From: Asterias amurensis
Taxonomy: Eukaryota; Echinodermata; Asteroidea; Forcipulatida; Asteriidae
Reading direction: 5' to 3'
Assembly (NCBI RefSeq): GCF_032118995.1
Contig: NC_092669.1
Coordinates: 9,919,501 to 9,983,500, forward strand
Length of the DNA stretch: 64,000 bases
Below, in pieces: positions 43,201 to 55,200 of this stretch. Each line of letters starts with the position of its first letter. Position 1 is the stretch's first letter. The notes under the pieces were generated by a model. The model was not told the origin of the DNA. It did not search any database and saw only the letters and a list, made by a program, of their open reading frames with translations. The position numbers and the translations under genes are program-made.

Positions 43201-46200
43201 GCAAACAGAAAGCAAGAATCCTTTTAGAAAGTGGATCCCATTTCCTCCCCTCAGAAACCATTAAAAAAACCAATAACAAACGATCTTTTGATGTCGAAGG
43301 ATTGGACTGATGTGTGTTCTGACCTCGGTTGTTTGACATGTTTGAGTTGAATGTTTGGAAACTCATGCCACGCCATGGTAAAACATTTACATAAACAGAG
43401 CACCAGTCTACTTACAACAATGCGCAAAAGGGCAATGTAATGTGTCACGTGACTGACAGGGGGTGATTTTCAAGTCTTTTATGTTGTACGGCCTGACGTA
43501 AATTTCCATCATTTTAGCAACTGCAATCTGTCTACAAGTCGCAGCACACAACCGTGCTGTACCACTGTACACTTCAGGGAACGATTTCGTCCTGCAGTTT
43601 TGCATAACAAAAATTTTTTAACTGAACCTATTTTGTGCACACTGAGTGCCAATATTGAGTAGGAAATTGTGAGTTTTGAGTAGCAACTGATACAATTTGT
43701 GAAGCGTTTTGCTCTTTGCAACTGCAATCTGTCTACAAGTCGCAGCACACAACCTCACTGTACCACCATCCACTTCAGGGAACGATTTTGTCCAGCAGTT
43801 TTGCATAGCAAACCTTTTTTAACTGAACTTATTTTGTGAACACTGAATGCCAATTTTGAGTAGCAAATTGTGATTTGTGAGTAGCAACTGATACAATTTG
43901 TGAAGCATTTTGCTCTGCTATACAAGGAAAACTGTTCACTGGCATCGCAAAGTATTTCAACAGAACTTATTTTTCGCCTATGAATGCCTATTTTGAGTAG
44001 CAAATTGTGATTTGTGAGTAGCAACTGATACAATTTGTGAAGCGTTTTGCTCTGCTATGTACACGAGGGAAATCATGCTCTGAATGCCACAGCAAAATAT
44101 TTCAACAGAACAGATGCTGTACGTGATATCGTTTGCTACACGTCTATGAAACTTTATGAAAAAAGATGGAAACCTCTACTCAATCAAGCCCTGAGATGAT
44201 TGCTTCTGTGGATGGATATGTTATTAACACCTATGTGAACAGCAGTATTGGATTCCTTGGGCTGATTGGCAATGCATTCGTCAGTCTGGTCATGCTAAGA
44301 AATCGTAAAGTCTTCAACTCTGCAACCAATAAGCTAATCATCCATCAATCTATTGTGGATTTCCTGGCGTCGTTTTTGTTTATTCTTCATCAGTTTCTAA
44401 GGATATCACCAGGGGCTGTACCAGACAACATCCTAGGCTCAATTTACTGCAAACTGTGGTCTACAAACTTTCTAGAGTACACAGTGTTTGTCACTTCAAG
44501 TTATAACCTGGTGGCTATATCTATTGAGCGGTACTACGCAACATGTAAACCGGTTAGACATCGTAACATGTTCACAACCTGCTGCCTCAAGATGATCATG
44601 GCTACTGCCTGGATTTGTGGCTTGATTTCTACAGGACATCTACTTTTCAGTATGTTTCAAAGCCATAGCACATGTGTTCCCTTGTGGTCAAGTCCAGGTG
44701 TGCAGAGTGTCATTATTTGCCAGTCGGTTGCCACGTCTCTGTTAATCCCTTTATTCATCATGACCATTGCCTATGTTAAAATCATCTTAGAGCTTCGTAG
44801 GCGTTCTAGAGCCAGGGCTAACGACAACAACCAAGATGCTAGAAACATGCTGTCTAGAGCCGAAAAAAACGTCACAAAAACTTTACTTCTTGTAGTCATA
44901 TTCTTTGTCATTTGTTGGACACCAGGTTCCGTCAACTACCTGTTGTTCAATTTTGGTATTTTTGACCCCTCTTCCTTTAGTTCTGTGACTGCGATATTCA
45001 CCACCATGGTGTTCGTGAATCTTTGCATCAATCCATTCATCTATTGCTTCACCTACGAACGCTTTCAGAAACAAGTCAAGAAGATGGTGTGTGGACGTCA
45101 GCGCAACATCAACCAAGTGGGTACAACTAGTGGAACAACCAGGCAAGACACTAATGTACAACACACTGTTAGCGCTACAGTGTCAGTTATTGATGCAACA
45201 CAACATCAAGCAGAGCCTCAGGATGAATCTGCGCAGTGATTGGTTTGTCGATAACGGCAGGTACAGTCTTTCAGTACACTGTTTTGATACTAGGTACTTT
45301 GATAATACTGTACACAACTATCTACAATGCCACATGTACATTTTAGCTGTGCCAGTTGTTTGTAACAATAATTGCAAAATACACTTAAACTGAAGTGGAA
45401 GTTTTCGTGGCCAAGCGGTTAAGAGCACCAATTTCAAACTCTGGGGTTTCTGATCAGCAGAGTGAGGGTTCGAATCCCCAGCCGTAACCCCAAAGCAAAA
45501 CACTTCACCATTGCTTCGTCCTTCGGATCAGACGTAAAGCCGTTGATCCTGTGTGTTCTGTAAAGCACGTAAAAGAACCCAGTGCACTTAACAAAAAGAG
45601 AAGGGGTTCGCCCCGGTGTTCCTTCCTGTGGCTGTTGAATGCACCGTAGCACCTTGTAAACCCTTATTTATACAATGATATAAGGTGCTACAAAATTGGC
45701 TCTCAGAATTATTAACTTCAATAACTAATTTTTCTGCAAAAATGTTTATAGTAAGTGCCTTGTTGGTAGATACTTGCACTACGTTGTATATAAGTTTTCA
45801 ATATTAAATTATTATTAAACATTATATTATTAAATGGGTGAAAATTCACTAAGCCGCCATAATTACGTTCAACTTGGGTCAAAAATTCAAAATTCAAGAT
45901 TCAGAATAATCATTCCAACTCAGTCAAATAGTCCAATTGTTCTAATTTATTAATTTGATAATGTCGGGGCTACAACTATTTTGAATATTTAACAAACAAT
46001 ACTTTAGGCTCAACAACTTGTACACAGTGAGCAGTAAATATACAAAACAATAAGACCATTTTGAAAAACCTCTTTAATGTTAACTGCATATGTTTTTAAC
46101 ACCTTGTTACAAATATGCTCTGCAACATTTTTGCCGAAGTACGTACCATTTGGCTGTTATAGAAAAAAATTATGGCTTTCTGCGTGAATTTCAGAGTGTT

Positions 46201-49200
46201 TTTTCATGACAAGCGCACATATTTTGAAGTGTAACTGAACAACAAATAGTCCTAGTCTCATATCAATGCTTGTGTTTAGACATACTAACCTACTGATCAT
46301 TCATACAATCATTGAAGTTTAGAGTGTAATTGGTTTAAAAGATACATATTTCTTTGGGTGCACAATTTCGGACATAACTTTGGACAATGTGGACATTTCG
46401 GACATAACTCTTTGTAGAAATTACATAGTTTTACATGGACAAGACACTACGAGACACCTTTTTTTGTATTTAACTGATGGCTTGGTACATAAATAATTGT
46501 AAATCATGATGTGGGATCTCTTTCTTTCAGTCATATCATTATATTATAGACATAACTTTGAAATTAATCATATTTCGGACATAACTATGTCCAATGTCCA
46601 TTTTTGTGAGTACTCGGGGAAGTTATTTGAATAACTCTTATTCAGTTATTGTAGCATCGCAGTTTGTTCAATACGAATCTACTACTGGAAGACAGCGGAT
46701 GGTCTACTAACAAGATATTCCCCAAATAACATTAGGCTGCCTTACCTATATACAGGTTACGGAATGTAGCAAGTTAAAGGCATTTTTAGTGAAACCATGT
46801 CAAAACCACCTTCAAAGTAAAAAGTAGGTGACATGTTTGAAGAGAACTGAAACAACCAATTTAAACTCAAAAGACATTTTAACACCAAGTAACTGCCAAT
46901 AACATTATATAAAATACAAACAAATTTAACTTGGACACAGTTGTCTTTCCTTTTGGTTGATCTGGATGACAGGTAAATACCCATGCTTTACAATAACGCC
47001 AGCTTTTGTTAAACTTGTGACACATCATCGTCACTCCACTTGCGTGCGCCCCTTTGAGTCATTATTATAGGGTTTGGAATTGAGATCACCATGTTTAGGG
47101 ATGCCCGTGATGACGTCCACTCCTTGTTCTCTCCAGTTGGCCAAACAAAGCAACCCTTTTTTGACAACCTGAGTTTGAAAAAATGAAAGAAACTTTGGTT
47201 TAAGAGGAAAACAATAACAATATGACCTCAATTTTAATTACAATTAATAAGCAATTTAAGTCGCACTCTCAGATACAGAAACAGTCTATACAGATTTTAC
47301 CTGGTTCCTATTGCAACAAAATTTACATCTGCTCTTTGTTTCCTAAGCCTACAAAAACATGCAAGGAATCTCTGGAAAATAGTTTAAATTCAGGTCTTAT
47401 GATTGTTTTAAGACAACACAATTATCACTTACCTATTCGCTGCAGCAGAAGTGTGGTATACCGTGTGCTATGTGCGTGCAGAAGTAGTGCTTGTTGTAGT
47501 ATACTGTCATGTAGTCTATGTATACTGTGTACATCATCTAATACAGGTTTTGAGCGTACTCTTACAGAAATGTAAGTCAAACCCACCCAGACACACACTC
47601 CTGTGGAAGTTTTAACAATTTATCTTGTTCATTACCTTCATGTAGACTAGAGCCATGGCCCACCATTTGTATATGTCCACTGTCTTTAGTTATGTCCGAA
47701 ACAGCAATATGTCCACACAAGGAAAAGTTAATTTTTAACAAAACACTTCAAATTTCAGCATTACTTTGGGATAATTGGTGCAAATAAATTAGCTACACAT
47801 TATTTGAGACTCAAGAATAAAGGTTCTTTACATCATTATTCTTAACTTCCCACATTAAAAGCTTGGGCCTTTTGGGAGAGATACTTCAAACGTGATGATC
47901 ATTTTGTAGTTTTCGCCCAATTGAAGTATTATTTATTTCACAAATGCCAATTTATGTTTTTAGTTGGTTGAATTGATGAAGTACATTAAATATTTGCCCC
48001 ACCCACATACAAAATAAGTTTAAGTCAGCATTAAGTGAACATAGCTTCAAAAACTTCAGCCTTCATACTAAAAGCTTAATGTAAGTTCGTTTTTTTTTTT
48101 TTTCAACCCTTGGCGGTAAAAAAAGAGGGGTAAAAGTGGTGTCAACAAAAGTCGCCAATGGTAAGGACATCAAAGGATTAAGTGCTTCATGTTTGTAAAT
48201 AAAACATCTTGCTAAAAGCATTTCCAAGTCAAACAAGCCGGAACTAAATTTGTAGTCTCTAATGGAAATTAAAAGGTAAAAGCAAATCACTTTAATACAA
48301 GATGAAATTAAATGTGGCGTGTCTACTGTTACAGGGTTTTTAGCAACCGATTCAGTTGTTAAACCGACATTAAAAGCCATCATTGCCAAACTTCTGATAT
48401 TTGATTGCATACAAAAGAACTTGAGTTTGAATCTTTTTTTTTTTTTTAGTTTTCTGAAAGTGTTAAATCTTATAAGCATTCAATCATGGAGAACGTGATT
48501 AAATGAAGCATGTATGAACCAATGAACGACTCCATGTTAAGCTCATTTCAAAATATTAATTCCGCTTTATGTTAGCTCCTTTTAAAAAAGACCTCACAAA
48601 ACAAGTAAGGCCTACATAATATACATCAGCTCTTTTAACATCAAGATTTTTCTACAATGGGTGAATTTTCAGGTCCTTCTCAACATATAAAATGTACAGC
48701 CCGATGTTAATTTTTCATTACTTGCAACCTGTCCACCACGGAGGCACACTACAACACTGTGATAGCTGTAAGCTTGTACGGAACTTTCTGAAACATGATG
48801 GAAACGTCTACTCAATCAAGCCCTACAGTTGAGCCAGTGGTTCACGTTGATAGCTTCGCTATTAACACCTATGTGAACACATTTCTTGGGTTACTTGGAC
48901 TGATCGGCAATGCGTTCGTCAGTCTGGTCATGCTAAGAAATCGTAAAGTCTTCAACTCTGCAACCAATAAGCTAATCATCCATCAATCTATTGTGGATTT
49001 CCTGGCGTCGTTTTTGTTTATTCTTAAACAGTTTCTGTGGATACAACCAGGGACTGTACCAGACAACATCCTAGGCTCAATTTACTGCAAACTGTGGTCT
49101 TCACGATTACTCAAGTACACAGTGTTTGTCACTTCAAGTTATAACCTGGTGGCTATATCTATTGAGCGGTACTACGCAACATGTAAACCGGTTAGACATC

Positions 49201-52200
49201 GTAACATGTTCACAACCTGCCGCCTCAAGATGATCATGGCTTCTGCCTGGATATTTGGCTTGATTTCTACAGGACATCTACTTTTCAGTATGTTTCAAAG
49301 CCATAGCACATGTGTTCCCTCGTGGTCAATTCCAGTTGTGCAGAGTGTCATTATTTGCCAGTCGGTTGCCACATCTCTGTTAATCCCTTTATTCAGCATG
49401 ACCATTGCCTATGTTAAAATCATCTTAGAGCTTCGTAGGCGTTCTAGAGCCAGGGCTAACGACAACAACCAAGATGCTCGAAACATGCTGTCTAGAGCCG
49501 AGAAAAACGTCACAAAAACTTTACTTCTTGTAGTCATATTCTTTGTCATTTGTTGGACACCAGGTTCCGTCAACTACCTGTTGTTCAATTTTGGTATTTT
49601 TGACCCCTCTTCCTTTAGTTCTGTGACTGCAATATTCACCACCATGGTGTTCGTGAATCTTTGCATCAATCCATTCATCTATTGCTTCACCTACGAACGC
49701 TTTCAGAAACAAGTCAAGAAGATGGTGTGTGGACGTCAGCGCAACATCAACCAAGTAGGCACAACTAGTGGATCAACCAGGCAAGACACTAATGCACAAC
49801 ACACTGTTAGCGCTACAGTGTCAGTTATTGATGCACCAAAAAATCAGGCAGAGCCTCAGAATGAATCTGCACAGTGATTGGTTTGTCGATAACGGCAGGT
49901 ACAGGCTTTCAGTACACTGTTTTGATTCTGTCTCCTGCCTGACAATGACTAGAGCAAGCTAGAGTCGAAACTTTGAGACCAATTCGAGAACTGACTCCGC
50001 GGTAGTGCAATTCATTACAAACCTATTTAAAGCTAAAGTAGTAGTTCCAGCCTATTAGAGAGGTTTCGCAGAGTCGCGGATACGAATACGCATACAGGTA
50101 TCGAACCGTACGCGTTCGCGTCAAGTGAGCTGTGTAGTTTTGTTTCGCAAAATTGTAACGAATACCCTCAACTTGAGGCTCAAGAGGGCGCTATTAACCA
50201 AATGGCTGCACCCATGGACAATCGCCATTTCTCTTTTTCTGAAGCATGGTGGTTAACAAATGTCCAACTACATCCATGTATGATACCTCTAATAGACATG
50301 GTGAAAACCTGGTACATTTAAAAATAACAATCCGCTACAAAAACATGAACAAAATATACTCGTTGTTTACTGACGTATATATGGCGACAGATTCCCGTTT
50401 TGAGCGACTATTCTAACTTGTGTACAATGGTTATATGTCACATGGACCTCAAAAAGTGATGACGTATTATGACGTATCCGTTCACGTAAGAGTGTCGGTG
50501 ACTCTGCGAAACCTCTCTATTTTCTATACCTTCCGAATGGGAAGTAGTTAAAAATCAGGACAGTTCTTTTCAGAACTGAGAAGTCTCCTGAACATCCAAT
50601 AAATCTACTCCGCGGTAGTAGATTAAAGAAAGACAAACTCTACCTGGCAAGGTATACACTTGGTCTTACCGCAAACCAAATTATATTGTTTTGATACTGT
50701 TATTAACTCACTGTTCACATTTATCAAGTAAAGATTTAATGATCTCAAGGTAATGCTACATTGTAGCTGTGCCAGTTGTTTGTGATAGTTATTGCACGAT
50801 ACATTACAGTGATTGAATTAAAAGGCAGTGGACACTTTTGGGAATTACTCAAAATAATTTTTAGCATAAAACCTTACTTAGTAACGAGTAGAGGGGAGCT
50901 GTTGATGGTATAAAACATTGTGAGAAATTGCTCCCTCTAAAGTAACGTAGTTTTCGAGAAAGAAGTCATTTTCCACGAATTTGATTTCGAGACGTCAGAT
51001 TTTGAATTTTAGGTCTCGAAATCAAGCATCTGAAAGCACACAACTTAGTGTGACAAGGGTGTTTCTTCTTTCATTATTATCTCACAACTTGGACGACCGA
51101 TTGAGCTCAAGTGTTCACCGGTTTGTTATTTTATGCATGATGAGATACACCAAGTGAAAAGACCAATATTGTCCAGTGTCTTTAAGTCTTCTAGCACTAA
51201 ATAACTGTACACAATTATCAATTCATAAATACCTCAGACAGTTTCTATAGAGTCCTATTGGTGGAGAGCGCGTCACGTGGGGGTGTTTAAACGGTTGATA
51301 ATGACCTGCTGGCCAGAGCTGTTTATAACGGATTATTTTTCGCTACATTTGTGCGGATTATCTTGGCTCACAACCTCGTTCCCAGTGGTGATTGGTCTCG
51401 CTGTGCCATTTTGGCCATTGAATGCGAGGATGCATACTACTAATACTAGGCACATGAATGCATATCCGAAAACTGTGTTAAAAATGCAACACACGTACAG
51501 AGCTCAAAGAAAGGACCTAGGAAAAAGTGTTACAGAGTTTCTTACTTCATTACACCTTTTAACCAAAAAGGCATTTATGAATTGGAATAAAAGCAGGGTG
51601 GCCTTGCGGCTTGGGCCCTTATCGCACAGCCATGACCCTGCAAGGTTTTAAACGGCAGTTTAAGAACTCGTGGCTACTCTTTTATTTCCTTAGTAAAGAA
51701 AGAAAGATCTCAACCCAATGCTGCAGTGTAGCTGTGCCAGTACTGGTTGATAACTATTGCAGGATACATATTACATTGACACATATGCACAGATTTGTAT
51801 TTTGTATCTGTCGGCAGATTTGTATTTTGTAGTTAATGGTTTTTGCCACGTTTTTCACTACACACTTTAATGAATTTGATGTTACAAGTAAACTACAAAT
51901 AGTCACAATATTTTGCCACAACCATGTCTCAGGTACAATTTGTGACTAGTATTCTGCTCAGCAGAAAATTGTTAAGCATTATTTTTTGCTTAAGCAGCTC
52001 TATTAAACTGGGCCCTGGTTAGACAGAAACGGCTTGAATCAAGACTAACTCACCATTTGATCCTGAGGTGTGATTGACTGACTGCAGAAATCAAAGCCAG
52101 CAAGTTTCCAGGCTCCGTTAGCGTTGAGTATGATATTCTCTGGATTTAGATTACCGTGAATCATATGAACGTCATTATGCAGGAATTTCAGCCCTTCTGT

Positions 52201-55200
52201 GACCTATGATCAAACCAAAAAATACAATACTCAGGGTTCAACTTTTACACTGGATCACCGGCCCTAGGCCAGTTAATTCAGTGTCAGGCCAGCAAACTCA
52301 AGACAGAACAAGTCAAGAGGTCTTGTTATTTCCATTCACCATTTATGATGATGTTCAAATGATTAAATTCGAGTCTCACATAGTATCTTTTAATCCTGCT
52401 GAGTATCACCCCCCAAAAACAGAAGTAGATGAACCTTATCTTAGCGTTTGTTCAAATGAAAACAGTTCACGGTAGATGATAAAACTGTGCGTTGATTCTT
52501 GTCTTGTAAATACCATCCTGGTCTAGTAAAGATTCCGAGCAAGTAGTCCTATGGTCTTGTCGTATTTTAAACACTGATAATAACAATAGACTTTATTTAT
52601 AGAGCACCTAATATAAATTTATCTCTTGGCGCATAAGAAAGTATATTAAATAATATTATGTGTCAAATTATCTACAATTGACTGATTGAACTTATACTAA
52701 GATTAACCATTTAAGCAAAGTAGTTAATACTGTATTTATACATAATAAAGAGGTGGTTTTCATAAAGGAAACTTTTGTATGGTTCAAAGGAGGTGATAGA
52801 TCGAATGTGAAATTGGATTGTTCAAGAGAATTGGAGCAGTAACGCTGAATGACCGGTTTCCCTAGTGCTATGCGTTGAGGCTTGCAATCTGAAGGAGATG
52901 TTAGTTTTGGGAGCAAAAAGTGTGGGTACGAGTATAGTTGTGTAGGAGATCCATGATGTACAAGTGAGCACTGCTGTGCAGTGCCTTGATGGTGAGCAGA
53001 TGTATTTTGAATTGAATGCATCTATGAGGAACTGATCTGAATTTCAATGATAAATTAATTTATTTTGACGTGATGTTACAAAGCATTGAGACACTTAGGG
53101 GGACCACAGCGAGTTTTTCGGAGAAGGAACTTGGGACAAGGCTTCTCCTTCCGAGGCCTTGGCGACTTGTCAACTAGTGTCGCAGTCACGACTATTGATT
53201 GTTTAGTCGAGTCGCGACTACCGTTTATCAATTACCCGTTAATCGTGCAGCCATGGCTACTTCAAAAATAGTCGCGACTACCTGTTTGGTGAACCAGTGG
53301 TGTCGCGCGGGACTATTCACAACAACCTCACAAAAACAATCAGACATCAGTGACACAATCCTTAAATCTTTTCAGCTGAAATTTTACTGTATTGTGCCTG
53401 TGGCAATCATTGCCACAATGCATCTTGAGTCGCGACTAGTGCCGTAGTCGCGACTATTTGAGGTGTGACTAGACGAGTAGTAAGTGTCACCAGTCGCCCA
53501 GGCCTAGCGCCTCAACACTATTCAATATCATAACCTGAACATACCATAAGGAAATGAAATTGGGGGGGGGGGGGGGAGGGGATGCAAGTAAAACTGACCT
53601 GCAACAGCCCATATTTGATCTCCACCTCGAACAGCTCATGACCCTTCAGAATGTCAGGTATCGGACTCAGGTTGTCATGGCAACCCAATACATTGGCCAA
53701 ACTGGCAAAAACTGGCTCCGTAGCAAAGGCCAAGCTATCTCTGCAATACAAAAAAAATATCTACGCTTTAATATTGTGGTTTATTACTTGATATGTGAAA
53801 TAAAATAAATTGCATCCTCTTCACGCGATCCCACTGCTGCCACTTCCCAGGTTGTGTTGTAAACTTGGTTGTGATCCTAAGTTATACGGCAGTTACAAGT
53901 TAAAAACAGGGAGACAGCCACCATTAAGGCTAGATAGACAAAGTATCGAATCACAAGCAGTGACACTTGTGTCTTTAAGCAAGACACTTAACCAATGTTT
54001 CCTCCTTCAGATGGGACGTAAAGCCGTTGGTCCCATGTGTTGTGTAACGCACGTAAAAGAACCCAGTGCACTTGTCGAAAAGAGAAGGGGTTCGCCCCGG
54101 TGTTCCTATTTGCGGCTGCTAAATGCGCCGTAGCACCTTGTAAAACTCTTATAAGGTGCTTCATAAACGGGTCTGAGAATTCATCACTTCAATAACCCAT
54201 ATTTCTGAAAGTTTGTATACTCAGCGCCTTGAGTACCATGTTGGTGGATATGTGCGCTACATGTACATTATATAATACATTGATATTATTGTTATTATTA
54301 TTATTATGTAGCTCTTTCTTTTGTTCCAACCCAAAAAGGTTTAAACATTTGGGTCCAGACAAACAAAGTCCAGGATGGAATAAATGGGATAGGATTCAAA
54401 CATCCTCTTGCGACTGGGCAATCTTGGTTGTCTTGTTGGTATGACACTGCTCTAGAATTGCAAAGGTCTTGGGTGTGATTCCTTTACAAAATTTGGGATA
54501 GTACCGAGTTTACAGTGCTTTCACACATCAGGTTTAGATAAAATCAAATAATAGAGTCCATAATTCTTGTGGCAACGCCATTGATTCAATGATAAGAGGA
54601 CCAGTTTTAAGACACCAGCCCATTAGGTTTACAACGTACCGAAGACACTCAACCATCATGCTTTGTCCTTTGGATGGAACCTAAAGCCGCTGGTCCCGTG
54701 TGATGTGTAACACACGTAAAAGAGCCCAGTGCACTTATCAGAAAAAAATAAGGGGTTCGCCCCAGTGGTCCTGGTTCGATTGGCAGCACATAGCGCCACA
54801 GCACCTTGTAAACCATGGTGCTATGTAAAAGGAGTACATGTAGAGCCCCTTTCACACAAGATCAATTTAGCAAGGGTCCTTGCTAAATTGTAGCATGGTT
54901 GTAAGATTTAACAAAATGCACCTCGTGTGAAAGGACAATAACTTTTGGAGTGTCCAGGGTCCCTTGTCAAATCTTGTCCAACATTGCTACCCTAAGACAA
55001 AATCTTACACTAGTGGAAGTTTTGACCAAGGACATGGGCTACATCATCGTGTGAAAGGAATCCTTGTTTATTGAACGACGTCCTGGGTGAAAATACCCAT
55101 ACAGCGCATGCTATTGTGGGTGCTATCTTGTCCAACTAAGGTGATTAGGATAACCAATTCGTCATATCACTCTCATGTCGCACAAGGCTTGTTAGTTTTT

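Noticed and set aside
48063..48479. 138-codon minus-strand open frame between the receptors
   Set aside because: Low-complexity Lys/Phe-rich ends, no recognisable domain, no splice or neighbour support.
44883..49754. Minus-strand open frames of 77-93 codons opposite both GPCR genes
   Set aside because: Exact shadows of the TM5-TM7 coding region; they exist in both copies only because the sense strand is conserved.
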